Notes: generated from the letters alone by a model not told the origin. A DNA stretch of 32,498 nucleotides from Phycisphaerae bacterium (GCA_030603035.1 JAUVYQ010000010.1:1-32498), one strand, 5' to 3'. Shown: positions 6,336 through 14,724, counted from the stretch's first letter. Program-made: numbers and translations.

Positions 6336-9119
6336 TTATCGATTTGCTAATTTTTCTTTTATCAGTTCTGCGGCTTTGGTGAGGGCATCGTCGATTTTTT
6401 CCGGTTTTTTTCCGCCGGCCTGGGCCATTTGCGGCCGCCCGCCGCCGTCGCCGTCAACTATCGGCGCAATCGCCTTAATCAGCACGCCGGCCTTCAACCC
6501 CCTCTTGACTAAATCATTGGTCATACCTGCTAACAATGTTACCTTGTCGTTATCAGCAAAGCCCAGGACGACAGCAGCAGATTTTGCCTTTTTCTTGAGC
6601 ATATCGATTGCCTCTCGGGCCTGTTCGACCGAAGTCGCCGACAATCGGCCAATGATTACAGATGTCTCCTCGATTTTTTCGCATTTTTCCAGAAGCTGTT
6701 TTGCTTCGGCCATAGTGTCACTGCCAGCTTGTCGGGCGGCTGACTTAAGCTCCTTGGCCAGCTTTTTATTGTCCTTTATTAGCAACTCAACCCTGTCGAC
6801 CAGCTTTTCGGCGGGAACCTTTAGCGTCTCCGAAAGCTCATCGACAATCTCGCTTCGCTGTTCGAGAAAGCCGGCCAGCCCGGAGCCGGTCAGCGCGGTA
6901 ATCCTGCGCACGCCGGCTGAAATGCTCTCTTCTTTGGTTATCTTAAAGCCGCCGATAGAGCCGATTCTATCGACGTGAGTGCCGCCGCAAAACTCCCGGC
7001 TAAAGGCCTTCTTTACCGCCGAGAGCGCAGAGACCGCCGAGTTTAATTTTAATTTTTTCTCTGCGTCCTCGGCGTGCTCTGCGGTTAATCTTTTTTCGCC
7101 AATAGCCACTACCCGAACCTCGTTTCCGTACTTTTCGCCAAATAGTGCCATTGCACCGAGTTTTTGGGCCTCATCTTTTGGCATTACCACACAGGTTACC
7201 GGCAGGTCCGCAGCAATTTTTCCCCTGACCAAATGCTCAACTTTTTTTAGCTGCCTGGCGCTCGGCGCTTTTGGATAGGTAAAGTCAAATCTCAAATAGT
7301 CCGGCCCGACGAGACTGCCCTGCTGTGCCACCGATTTGCCGAGCACCTCCTGCAGCGCCCACTGGAGCAGGTGAGTGGCGGTATGGTTTTTCTTGCCGGC
7401 GTTTCTGCTTTTGTCCACGATAGCGGTCACCTTGTCGCCAGTGCTAAACCCGCCTGCGATGATTTTGCCCCAGTGGATTACACAATCGGCAATTTTTTCT
7501 GTTGTTTCAACAACGAACCGGCCCCGGGACGATTCCATCATTCCACAATCGCCGACCTGGCCGCCTGCCTCGGCATAGAAACAAGTCTTATCAAGGATTA
7601 GTCCGATGGTTTGGCCCTGAGTTTCTACCGTGCCGACGTCCACAAGATTTCCAGACTGTATAAGTCCGGAAACCTGCGTTGCGTAACTGTCTGTCTGATA
7701 TTTTGCAGAGTCGTCGGTTACCGGAAGCATTACACCGGGGTTGACTACCATTGTGGAGGATTTTTGCGCTGCCCTTGCCCGCTCTCTTTGCCCTTCCATA
7801 AGTTCGTCAAACTTGGCTGTATCAACTTTGAGGCTGCGTTCTTTGGCCATAAGCTGCGTCAAGTCAAGCGGAAAGCCGTATGTGTCGTAGAGTTGGAAAG
7901 CATCTTCGCCGCTGATAGTCTTGTCTTTTGATTTTTGCGCGCGCCTGGCAGCGGTGTTGAAGATTTCAATACCTCTATCGAGTGTTCTTCCGAAGCTTGT
8001 CTCTTCCGATTCGATTACCAATGAGACGTAGTCGGCCCTTTCCTTTATCTCGCCGAACGCATCGCCTAAACAATCAACAACTATCGGCACAAGTTTATAC
8101 ATAAACGGCTCGTGCATTCCCAGCTCTCTGCCGAACCTCGAAGCCCGGCGAAGCAGCCGGCGAATTACATAGCCCCGCCCTTCGTTAGAAGGCGTTGCGC
8201 CATCGGTTATCGCAAAGGTGAGCGAGCGAATATGGTCGGATATAACCCTGAAGGCATTATCGATTCTATTGTTCAGCTCGGACGTATATTTGTGCCCGGT
8301 TATGTCACTTAAGCGGTCGGTTATAGGCGTGAATAAATCGGTATCGTAGTTGCTCTTTTTCTTCTGCAGCACCGCAGCGATTCTTTCCAGGCCGGCGCCG
8401 GTATCGACGTATTTGGCACCTAAGTCAACAAGCCGGCCGTCCTCGGTGCGGTTATATTGTATAAAGACAAGATTCCACAGTTCGATAAACCGGCTGCAGC
8501 CGCTGTTGACACCGCACCTGTGGCCTTTTGTCTCCTTCATATCACACATCTCCGCGCCGAGGTCGATATGTATCTCGTTGCAGGGCCCGCAGGGACCGAT
8601 ATCGCCCATCTCCCAGAAATTATCTTTCCTGCCGAAAGCCAGAACTCTATCAGCAGATATTGAGGTTACTTTCGTCCACAAGTTGGCTGCCTCATCATCT
8701 TCCGGCAGACCATCGGCTGCGTCGCCTGCAAAAACCGTTGCCCACAGGCGGTCCGGCTCGATGCCCCAAATCTTTGTAAGAAGCTCCCAGGCCCATTCGA
8801 TTGCTTCCGCCTTGAAATAGTCATCGAACGACCAATTGCCTAACATTTCAAAAAAGGTGTGGTGATACGTATCTTTGCCCACTTCTTCAAGGTCGTTGTG
8901 TTTGCCGCTTACCCGCAGGCATTTTTGACTGTTGACCACCCGGCAGTATTCCGGGGGCGTCAGCCCCACAAAGATATCCTTGAACTGATTCATTCCCGCA
9001 TTGGCAAAAAGTAAGGTCTCATCGCCAACAGGCACTATGGGCGAGCTTGGGACAAATTCGTGGCCTTTGTTCTTGAAAAAATCTATAAAGCCGCTTCTGA
9101 CTTGCTTTGCACTCAACAT
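6336..9119 (-). CDS. alaS: alanyl-tRNA synthetase with an in-frame repeat insertion
   Basis: Charges tRNA-Ala. In order: the class II catalytic core (SSPIVPVGDETLLFANAGM near residue 24, then DDYFKAEAIEWAW), the tRNA-recognition helices, the editing domain with HTATHLL and the later CGGTH zinc/editing motif, and the C-terminal DHHA1-like domain ending GDGGGRPQMAQAGG. The ATG at 9119 (MLSAKQVRSGF) matches where family members begin. An upstream ATG at 9179 would add 20 residues encoded by a repeat (9130-9225) and is less likely. Between VVAIGE and FSREFCGGTH about 30 extra residues, including AEHAEDAEKK and SAVSALSAV, are encoded by an inverted repeat (7012-7089). Other AlaRS have only a few residues there. 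The frame is intact and the gene should be essential, so the insertion is presumably tolerated. Confidence 0.95.
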   Translation of the reverse strand: MLSAKQVRSGFIDFFKNKGHEFVPSSPIVPVGDETLLFANAGMNQFKDIFVGLTPPEYCRVVNSQKCLRVSGKHNDLEEVGKDTYHHTFFEMLGNWSFDDYFKAEAIEWAWELLTKIWGIEPDRLWATVFAGDAADGLPEDDEAANLWTKVTSISADRVLAFGRKDNFWEMGDIGPCGPCNEIHIDLGAEMCDMKETKGHRCGVNSGCSRFIELWNLVFIQYNRTEDGRLVDLGAKYVDTGAGLERIAAVLQKKKSNYDTDLFTPITDRLSDITGHKYTSELNNRIDNAFRVISDHIRSLTFAITDGATPSNEGRGYVIRRLLRRASRFGRELGMHEPFMYKLVPIVVDCLGDAFGEIKERADYVSLVIESEETSFGRTLDRGIEIFNTAARRAQKSKDKTISGEDAFQLYDTYGFPLDLTQLMAKERSLKVDTAKFDELMEGQRERARAAQKSSTMVVNPGVMLPVTDDSAKYQTDSYATQVSGLIQSGNLVDVGTVETQGQTIGLILDKTCFYAEAGGQVGDCGMMESSRGRFVVETTEKIADCVIHWGKIIAGGFSTGDKVTAIVDKSRNAGKKNHTATHLLQWALQEVLGKSVAQQGSLVGPDYLRFDFTYPKAPSARQLKKVEHLVRGKIAADLPVTCVVMPKDEAQKLGAMALFGEKYGNEVRVVAIGEKRLTAEHAEDAEKKLKLNSAVSALSAVKKAFSREFCGGTHVDRIGSIGGFKITKEESISAGVRRITALTGSGLAGFLEQRSEIVDELSETLKVPAEKLVDRVELLIKDNKKLAKELKSAARQAGSDTMAEAKQLLEKCEKIEETSVIIGRLSATSVEQAREAIDMLKKKAKSAAVVLGFADNDKVTLLAGMTNDLVKRGLKAGVLIKAIAPIVDGDGGGRPQMAQAGGKKPEKIDDALTKAAELIKEKLANR
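7012..7089. repeat. inverted repeat cassette inside alaS
   Basis: The left arm (7012-7041, containing CCGCCGAGAGCGCAGAG) and right arm (7058-7089, containing CTCTGCGTCCTCGGCG) are imperfect reverse complements around an AT-only spacer. The cassette is 78 bp, exactly 26 codons, so it does not shift the alaS frame. Confidence 0.88.
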
Positions 9120-9129
9120 TTCGTATCTC

Positions 9130-9225
9130 GTATATGCGTCTATGCGTGGATGAGTTGATGCGCAGGTATGTTCATACATTCACTCATCCACTCATTTACT
9201 CATTTACTCATTCACACTTCATGCC
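9130..9225. repeat. inverted and tandem repeat between recA and alaS
   Basis: GGATGAGTTGATGCG and CATACATTCACTCATCC face each other as an imperfect inverted repeat. They are followed by tandem ACTCATTT words up to the recA stop. Reading frames through it create the possible 20-residue N-terminal extension of alaS. No gene lies here. Confidence 0.7.
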
Positions 9226-10265
9226 AGGCCTTTGGCAGCGAGGACTTTATTTTTTAATTCCTCGCACAAATCTTTGTTTTCAGCCAGGTATTTCTTGGCG
9301 TTTTCTCTGCCCTGACCGAGCCGGATATCGCCGTAGTTTAGCCAGGCACCGCTTTTTTCGACTACTTCGCAACCAAGGCCCAAATCGAGCAAATCACCTT
9401 CGTAGCTGATTCCACTGTCGAACATAAGGTCGAATTCCGATTCACGGAAAGGCGGTGCGATTTTGTTCTTTACCACCCTGGCCCTGACCCTGTTACCGAT
9501 GGCGATGCCACCGTCCTTTATGGTTGCCAGCCGTCTTAAATCGATTCGGACTGTAGTGTAAAATTTCAGTGCCCTTCCGCCGGGGGTCGTTTCCGGGTTG
9601 CCGAACATCACGCCGATTTTCATACGGATTTGATTTATGAAGACAAGGGCGGTTTTGCTCTTGCCGATGACAGCGGTAAGCTTTCTCATCGCCTGGCTCA
9701 TTAATCTCGCCTGCAATGCCATGTGGGTGGCACCCATTTCGCCTTCAATTTCTGCTTTTGGCGTCAGTGCAGCAACGGAATCAATCACTATGGCATCGAC
9801 CGAATTGGACCTGATTAACATCTCGGTGATTTCAAGTGCCTGTTCGCCTGTATCGGGCTGGCTAATCAGCAGGCTGCTGACATCGACGCCTAACCTTTTT
9901 GCCCAGGTTGGGTCCAGGACGTGTTCAGCATCTATAAATGCAGCCACGCCGCCTGCACGCTGGGCGTTTGCAATGATGTGAAGCGCGAGGGTGGTTTTGC
10001 CGGACGCCTCCGGACCAAACAACTCGGCAACTCTGCCGCGCGGGATGCCCGCACCGCCGAGGGCGATATCCAGCGATAATGAGCCCGTGGGTATGCCCTC
10101 AATTCTGGCGTACCTGTGCTCGTCCATTTGCATAATAGCACCCTGGCCGTATTGCTTCTCAATCTGCGCAATCACACGCTGCAGGGCGGCTTCTCTGCTG
10201 GTTGTTTGAGGCCTCAAACGCTCTACCTTGCTCTTACTTGTTTGGGACGTTTTTGTCTTTGCCAT
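9219..10265 (-). CDS. recA: recombinase RecA
   Basis: ATP-dependent strand-exchange protein that also triggers SOS self-cleavage of LexA-type repressors. About 348 residues. The Walker A motif GPEASGKTT is at about residues 84-92. It is followed by [19 protein letters not shown], the Walker B region [12 protein letters not shown], loop L1 ([11 protein letters not shown]) and loop L2 ([20 protein letters not shown]). The N-terminus has a basic Lys/Thr/Ser-rich lead of about 15 residues. A GTG at 10271 is only 3 bp after AGGAG. The ATG at 10265 sits at the ideal 9 bp, so it is chosen. No recognisable LexA box is seen in the short upstream gap, which is filled by word repeats. thpR next to recA is a common bacterial neighbourhood. 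Confidence 0.97.
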   Translation of the reverse strand: MAKTKTSQTSKSKVERLRPQTTSREAALQRVIAQIEKQYGQGAIMQMDEHRYARIEGIPTGSLSLDIALGGAGIPRGRVAELFGPEASGKTTLALHIIANAQRAGGVAAFIDAEHVLDPTWAKRLGVDVSSLLISQPDTGEQALEITEMLIRSNSVDAIVIDSVAALTPKAEIEGEMGATHMALQARLMSQAMRKLTAVIGKSKTALVFINQIRMKIGVMFGNPETTPGGRALKFYTTVRIDLRRLATIKDGGIAIGNRVRARVVKNKIAPPFRESEFDLMFDSGISYEGDLLDLGLGCEVVEKSGAWLNYGDIRLGQGRENAKKYLAENKDLCEELKNKVLAAKGLA

Positions 10266-10288
10266 TTTCACAATCTCCTATTTTATAA

Positions 10289-10341
10289 GAACTAAAAACT
10301 TAAAACTAAAAGCTAAAAACCATAACTTAAAATTCAAAACT
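10289..10341 (+). repeat. A-rich word array, left arm beside the second four-helix gene
   Basis: Words such as ACTAAAAACTT, AAAACTAAAAGC and TAAAAACC follow each other. The reverse-complement vocabulary (TTTTTAGCTTAGTTT and similar) lies at 10685-10740 on the other side of the four-helix gene. Confidence 0.65.
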
Positions 10342-10712
10342 CACTTTTTGCCCTTGAGGGTTAAGACGCTTGAACCCGATATATTTGCTAATTCTTTCGT
10401 TTCACCCAAAAGGTATTCTAACTGAGCGCTATTTATTTTCTTCGCATCCCTTAATAATCCAAGCCAGTATAAGCTTTCATTTGCAAATTTAAGAGAATGA
10501 CTAAAGAAATTGGTAAAATCCCTTTTTGAACTGGCACCCTTGGCTTCAACGATATTTGCGCCGATAGATGTAGCCGACCTCAACAGTTGTTTTGTAATAA
10601 CCCCGGTAGAGACATCTTTCGGTAGAGTATCCAGGAATTCTATTACTTTAATAGAATACTGATATGCTCTCTCTTTCAGTTTAATTTTAAATTTTGAGCT
10701 TTGGTTTTGCAT
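10341..10712 (-). CDS. four-helix-bundle protein, second subfamily
   Basis: A 123-residue helical protein. The family's signature region reads LRSATSIGANIVEAKGASSKRDF, followed by FANESLYWLGLLRDA and a final helix. It is clearly divergent from the four-helix protein at 2226-2591, so the two are not a recent duplication. The first residues (QNQSSKFKIKLK) are encoded by the flanking A/T word array, so the true start is uncertain. It sits 16 bp after thpR on the same strand and separates thpR from recA. Family role is unknown. Confidence 0.85.
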   Translation of the reverse strand: MQNQSSKFKIKLKERAYQYSIKVIEFLDTLPKDVSTGVITKQLLRSATSIGANIVEAKGASSKRDFTNFFSHSLKFANESLYWLGLLRDAKKINSAQLEYLLGETKELANISGSSVLTLKGKK

Positions 10713-10740
10713 TTTTCATTTTACATTTTTAGCTTAGTTT
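10685..10740 (-). repeat. T-rich word array, right arm beside the second four-helix gene
   Basis: TTTTAAATTTTGAGC, TTTTGCATTTTTC and TTTTTAGCTTAGTTT form an array running from the start of the four-helix gene through the last codons of thpR. In reverse complement it resembles the 10289-10341 array. Confidence 0.65.
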
Positions 10741-11295
10741 GTAATTTCCTAACAGGGTATAAACAGGACCGGTCGGCCTTAACTGGCTCTGATAAACCGA
10801 GACCGAATCAGCCGAGATAATCCCGAGCTTAAAATCCCTGTAATCTTCGCTCACTGCCGCCAGCTTAACACCCGCCTTGGGGTTCCTTACCCTGCAGAGT
10901 GTCAGATGGCCGGAAAATTCTCTCTTTTCCTCAGGCCAGCCGGCCAGAGCCAACTGCTGCTCGAGGTCCTTTTGCAACCCCAATAGATTGTTTTTCCCCT
11001 CGCCGGCGCCAACCCATAAAACTCTGGCACTTCTGCCGCCGAAATGGCCGACAGTCTGTATATCCAGCTCGAAGCTCTTGTGTCTGCCCGCAACCTCTTT
11101 GACTATATTACAGACCTCAACGACCTGCTCATCCTTGATTTCGCCCAGGAACTTCAATGTCAGGTGTATATTCTGCGGATTTACCCATTTGACGTCGCCT
11201 TTTTTAATATCAACTTTGCTCTGGAGCTGCTGCTGCAAATCACTTAATGCAGCTCTGACTTCTTCACCAATATCTATCGCTATAAACACTCGCAT
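10729..11295 (-). CDS. thpR: RNA 2',3'-cyclic phosphodiesterase (2H superfamily, LigT-like)
   Basis: Hydrolyses 2',3'-cyclic phosphodiester ends of RNA to 2'-phosphates; formerly annotated as 2'-5' RNA ligase. The opening RVFIAIDI and the two HLTL motifs (histidines at about 44 and 130) are the defining 2H active-site features. At 188 residues it has normal length. It follows the PfkB kinase by 15 bp and so is likely part of the gltX transcript. Its last three codons lie within a word-repeat array adjoining the four-helix gene, so its C-terminus may have been slightly rewritten. Confidence 0.92.
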   Translation of the reverse strand: MRVFIAIDIGEEVRAALSDLQQQLQSKVDIKKGDVKWVNPQNIHLTLKFLGEIKDEQVVEVCNIVKEVAGRHKSFELDIQTVGHFGGRSARVLWVGAGEGKNNLLGLQKDLEQQLALAGWPEEKREFSGHLTLCRVRNPKAGVKLAAVSEDYRDFKLGIISADSVSVYQSQLRPTGPVYTLLGNYKLS

Positions 11296-11310
11296 TAGCT
11301 CATTAGCCTA

Positions 11311-12216
11311 CTAAAAATGTGTTAGTTTTCGCAAAGTTTCAAATCTGCTGTCGATATCGGTTTTGTTTATCGAGGTCAATCCCTGCAGTGAAAAATCAGC
11401 AATCGTGAACGAGGCAGCCACTGTGCCGTAGGCAATTGCTGTCTTTAGCGACTCAGAATCGGTCTTGCCTGCTTGTGCCAGATAGCCCATCAGGCCCCCT
11501 GCGAAGCTGTCGCCGGCACCTGTGGGGTCTTTGACTTCGACGGCTGGAAAGGCCGGCAGAATAAATCCTTCCCCGTTGCTGTTGTACGTTATTGAACCCG
11601 ATTCGCCTTTTTTAATGATAACAACGCTCGGCCCCGTATCCAGAACCTTTTTCGCCGCCCTTATCAGATTATGCTCGTCCGCCAACATCCTTGCTTCATC
11701 CTCATTGATTATCAAGCAGTCGATTTTTTTAAGCAGCCGCTTTAAATCATCGAGCTCATTCTCAATCCAGCAGTTCATCGTATCAGCAGCGACAAAAGCG
11801 CCTCTCTCAATTTGTTCGAGCAATTGAAGCTGAAGGGCGGGCGCCGTATTGGCAAGAAAAACGTACCTGCTGTCCTTATATTCAGCAGGCACTGTCGGCG
11901 GCGCTTCGGCAAGGACATTTAATTCCAGACAATCAGTTCTTCTGTCATCCATATTATCACTGTAAGTGCCTTTCCAGCGAAAGGTTTTGCTGTTTTCTCT
12001 AACCTCCAGACCTGTCAGGTCAACGTTCCTGCCAGCAAAAACTTTAGCCAAATCAAACGGACAATCCGAGCCGATAACACCGAGGAGTCGAACCGGCGTA
12101 AAGAAACTCGCTGCCATACTAAAATAAACGGAAGAACCGCCAAGACAATTCTCGCTTACACCGTAAGGCGTTTTAACGGTGTCAATACCAATCGAGCCTG
12201 TTACCAACAATGACAT
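11311..12216 (-). CDS. PfkB-family carbohydrate kinase
   Basis: A 301-residue ribokinase-fold kinase. It shows a glycine-rich substrate region (NCLGGSSVYFS, about 23-33), INEDEARML near 170-178 and the second PfkB signature DPTGAGDSFAGG at 230-241, whose Asp236 is the catalytic base. Family members phosphorylate sugars or nucleosides (ribose, fructose-1-P, adenosine, others). Nothing visible fixes the substrate. It starts 12 bp after gltX, indicating co-transcription. Confidence 0.9.
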   Translation of the reverse strand: MSLLVTGSIGIDTVKTPYGVSENCLGGSSVYFSMAASFFTPVRLLGVIGSDCPFDLAKVFAGRNVDLTGLEVRENSKTFRWKGTYSDNMDDRRTDCLELNVLAEAPPTVPAEYKDSRYVFLANTAPALQLQLLEQIERGAFVAADTMNCWIENELDDLKRLLKKIDCLIINEDEARMLADEHNLIRAAKKVLDTGPSVVIIKKGESGSITYNSNGEGFILPAFPAVEVKDPTGAGDSFAGGLMGYLAQAGKTDSESLKTAIAYGTVAASFTIADFSLQGLTSINKTDIDSRFETLRKLTHF

Positions 12217-12228
12217 TCCTAAGTTTCT

Positions 12229-13866
12229 TTAAGTTTGAGGTCTTGTTTCAACTTTTCTCAGTGTAGTATCTATTCTTGCTAAGGTATTTTCTTTGCCTAA
12301 CATCTGGACCGAGTCAAAAATCGGCGTGCTGATAGTAGTTCCGCAAATGGCAACCCGTAACGGCTGAGCGATTTTGCCCAGGCCAACCTGCTTTTCCTCG
12401 GCTAACGAACGCAGCATAGTCTCGATATTCTCCTGGCTGAATTGCTCCATAGCCGCAAGTTTATCACGAACGATTTGCAGAACGGTCAGACCGTCATTTT
12501 TTAACAAAACCTTTTCGACCGCCTTTTCATCATACTCGATTTGGTCATTGTTTAAAAATATGAATCTGCTTTTGCGCTCAATATCAGCTAAGGTCCTTGC
12601 ACCAGCACTAATTTCTAAAATTTTCTCGAGCGTCTTATCGTCCGCGGAAATTACCGGAGATTCGACGGCTTTTAAGTAATCCTTAAAATGGCCAAGAAGC
12701 TTTTCGCCACCGGCCTGACGGATGTACTCGGTGTTGAAAGCGAGAAGTTTCCTGCGGTCGAACAAGCTGTTGGCCTTTGTCAAACGCGAAAGGTCAAAAC
12801 AAGCGATTAATTCGTCAAGCGGCATAATTTCACGGTCGCCGCCAGGGTTCCAGCCGAGCAGTGCAAGGAAGTTCACCATTGTTTCGGGCAGATAGCCGCT
12901 CCTGAAGAAATCAACGACGTTGATTTCCGGCAGGGCAGCGCCAAGGTACTCCGCTATTGCATCAATGCCGGGCATATCGAGTGTGGTCTTTCCCTTGATA
13001 AAAGTTTCGACCTCTTCAAGGGTAATGTTACTGGCCTCGGCAAGTTTTTCAAGGTCGACATCCCCTATATCTTTAATGGCCTTACGCAGCGCCTTTGGAC
13101 GCTCGCGTTTGGAAAGTTTGCCGCCCGTTTCGCTGACGGTAACGGACATATGGGCATATTTCGGAAGCTCACCAAACCCCAGAGCTTTCCACAATGCCTG
13201 CTGGCCGGGCGTGTTCATCAGATGCTCCTGGCCGCGAATGACGTGGGTAACTTTCATCAAATAGTCATCAACCACACAGGCAAAGTTATATGTTGGGAAG
13301 CCGTCGGACTTTTGTATGATAAAATCGCCTATTTGGCCGGATGCAAAGGTAACCTCGCCGCGCACCACATCGGCAACCACAATAGGCCTGTCCTGCGGGA
13401 TGGCAAAGCGAACCGTTACAGGTCGTCCTTCGTCTTTTGCTTTCTTCACATCGTTTTCGTCGGGCAGCTCTTTGGGGCGCTGATAAATAAGCGATTTTTT
13501 TTCGACCTCGGCTTGGTCGCGCATAACCTGCAGCTCTTCGGTGGTATCAAAGCAGTAATACGCCTTTTTCTCATCGATGAGTTGTTTTATGTATTTATCG
13601 TAGATGTCCCTTCGTTGGGACTGTAGATACGGCCCGTTGGGGCCGCCGACTTCAGGGCCTTCGTTCCACTGGATTCCGAGCCAGCGCAGGTCGTCCATAA
13701 CCTGCCGGATGGCGGTCGGAGTGTTCCGTTTTTGGTCGGTATCCTCAATGCGAAGCAAGAATTTACCGCCCATCCGCCGGGCAAAAAGCCAGTTAAAAAG
13801 GGCCGTTCTGGCTCCGCCCACGTGCAAATATCCTGTTGGCGACGGCGCGAAACGTGTTACGACCAT
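12229..13866 (-). CDS. gltX: glutamyl-tRNA synthetase with an extra segment after KLSKR
   Basis: Charges tRNA-Glu. The class I HIGH motif is in PSPTGYLHVGG (about residues 9-18), and KLSKR (about 250-254) is the KMSKS equivalent. Between KLSKR and FFRSGYLPETMVNFLALLGW there are about 65 residues that are absent from standard bacterial GluRS, where a few residues suffice. They look like a folded helical segment rather than a repeat product. The start at 13866 (MVVTRFAPSPTG) agrees with the family and has TGAGG 6 bp upstream. Further ATGs at 13878 and 13899 are in frame. A good promoter lies at 13906-13934. Both GluRS and GlnRS (15028) are present, so this enzyme is probably discriminating for tRNA-Glu (inference). 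Confidence 0.94.
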   Translation of the reverse strand: MVVTRFAPSPTGYLHVGGARTALFNWLFARRMGGKFLLRIEDTDQKRNTPTAIRQVMDDLRWLGIQWNEGPEVGGPNGPYLQSQRRDIYDKYIKQLIDEKKAYYCFDTTEELQVMRDQAEVEKKSLIYQRPKELPDENDVKKAKDEGRPVTVRFAIPQDRPIVVADVVRGEVTFASGQIGDFIIQKSDGFPTYNFACVVDDYLMKVTHVIRGQEHLMNTPGQQALWKALGFGELPKYAHMSVTVSETGGKLSKRERPKALRKAIKDIGDVDLEKLAEASNITLEEVETFIKGKTTLDMPGIDAIAEYLGAALPEINVVDFFRSGYLPETMVNFLALLGWNPGGDREIMPLDELIACFDLSRLTKANSLFDRRKLLAFNTEYIRQAGGEKLLGHFKDYLKAVESPVISADDKTLEKILEISAGARTLADIERKSRFIFLNNDQIEYDEKAVEKVLLKNDGLTVLQIVRDKLAAMEQFSQENIETMLRSLAEEKQVGLGKIAQPLRVAICGTTISTPIFDSVQMLGKENTLARIDTTLRKVETRPQT

Positions 13867-13905
13867 TGCAAACCTCATAAACTCCGGAAAACATACCAAA
13901 CCGTA

Positions 13906-13934
13906 ACAGTAAGCTACAAAACCACCATTGTCAA
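13906..13934 (-). promoter_or_regulatory. sigma70-type promoter for the gltX gene cluster
   Basis: On the minus strand a consensus -35 TTGACA (13934-13929) is followed by exactly 17 bp and then TACTGT (13911-13906), matching four of six -10 positions. Transcription would begin about 30-35 bp ahead of the gltX start codon. Confidence 0.6.
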
Positions 13935-13997
13935 GAACCAGATGCTGGCCTCAGCAAATTTGTACTGCTGACAGCCAAATCCGATAAATTCTACTGT

Positions 13998-14034
13998 CAA
14001 TTTTGCTCCGGATAACTATAATGTGTTAAAATAT
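13998..14034 (+). promoter_or_regulatory. promoter-like element, copy A of a shared motif
   Basis: CAATTTTGCTCCGG, then ATAAC, then a perfect TATAAT -10 at 14017-14022, then GTGTTAAAATAT. The arrangement recurs before glnS and before aconitase. It sits about 40 bp ahead of the nucleotidyltransferase start. Confidence 0.55.
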
Positions 14035-14058
14035 CAAAACCAACGTTGGAGACTCATT

Positions 14059-14361
14059 ATGAACAGGCAGGCAGTTCTAACACGGCTTAAAGGCAGTGTC
14101 GAAGAAATCCGGCAGCGTTTTTCGGTCAAGTCGCTTTCGATTTTTGGCTCGATAGCACGGGACGAAGCAATTGATAACAGCGACGTAGACGTGCTGGTGG
14201 CATTTAACCAAAAAGCCAGTTTCGATATCTTTATGGACCTGAAATTCTATTTGGAAGAACTGCTGGAAACGTCAATTGATCTGGTAACTGACAAAGCACT
14301 TCGCCCACAGGTTCACCAGGCAATTGAACGGCAGATTATTCATGTCGTGCGTAAACGGTGA
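14059..14361 (+). CDS. MNT-type minimal nucleotidyltransferase, without a visible HEPN partner
   Basis: About 100 residues. The core FGSIARDEAIDNSDVDVLV contains the GS...DxD active-site motif of the pol-beta superfamily. In type VII toxin-antitoxin pairs an MNT protein of this size adds AMP to, and silences, a HEPN ribonuclease. No HEPN gene is adjacent; the next gene is a GIY-YIG protein on the opposite strand. It is either an orphan or has an unrelated partner. The ATG at 14059 is preceded by TTGGAG at about 8 bp. An ATG at 14023 is in frame but overlaps the putative -10. Confidence 0.85.
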   Translation: MNRQAVLTRLKGSVEEIRQRFSVKSLSIFGSIARDEAIDNSDVDVLVAFNQKASFDIFMDLKFYLEELLETSIDLVTDKALRPQVHQAIERQIIHVVRKR

Positions 14362-14365
14362 AACT

Positions 14366-14392
14366 GTCACCCCGAGCGCAGTCGAGGGGTCT
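14366..14392 (+). repeat. GTCAC...GGTCT repeat unit, left of the GIY-YIG gene
   Basis: GTCACCCCGAGCGCAG continues to TCGAGGGGTCT. An inverted relative lies at 14779-14815 and a degenerate direct copy at 14848-14877, together bracketing the GIY-YIG gene. Confidence 0.7.
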
Positions 14393-14436
14393 ATTTAGAA
14401 TACTTCCGCGAAGCGGCTCCTTTTATGAACCCGCCA

Positions 14437-14724
14437 TCAATCGTACCAGCCCTGGCTCAGGTCATGCCAGTCGAGATTTTGTGAATCTATGAGCTTTACC
14501 TTCTTTTCGCGCCTCCACACCTTGATCTGTTTTTCCCGCTTAATGGCTGAAGCAGAATCTGTTATTGTCTCAAAGTAAAGCAGCCGACCAATATCGTACT
14601 TATCAGTAAAGCCGGGAATTAAATGATTTTTGTGTTCATAAACTCTTTTCTTGATGTTGCTGGTAACTCCAACATAAAAAGTTCCGGATTTACTTGCCAT
14701 AATATAGACATAGTAGTTTTTCAC
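14437..14724 (-). CDS. GIY-YIG domain protein (small, UPF0213-like)
   Basis: A 95-residue stand-alone GIY-YIG domain. NYYVYIMASKSGTFYVGVTS carries the paired YVY and YVG strands. KKRVYEHK provides the conserved Arg/His, and a Glu lies in the AIKREKQIK helix. Larger relatives are homing or repair endonucleases; activity of the small ones is generally unproven. It is transcribed toward the nucleotidyltransferase and flanked by repeat units in opposing orientation, so it may be or may have been mobile. The frame is intact and the ATG is at the family position. Confidence 0.88.
   Translation of the reverse strand: MKNYYVYIMASKSGTFYVGVTSNIKKRVYEHKNHLIPGFTDKYDIGRLLYFETITDSASAIKREKQIKVWRREKKVKLIDSQNLDWHDLSQGWYD

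Noticed and set aside
6376..6978. Long rightward open frame opposite alaS
   Set aside because: It is the complement of a clear AlaRS reading frame and has a low-complexity Ser/Ala/Pro composition typical of antisense frames.
10266..10340. Search for an SOS (LexA) box upstream of recA
   Set aside because: Only A/T word repeats are present; no Gram-positive or Gram-negative LexA box is seen.
2226..10712. Diversity-generating retroelement, suggested by Avd-like four-helix proteins
   Set aside because: No reverse transcriptase and no template/variable repeat pair are present.
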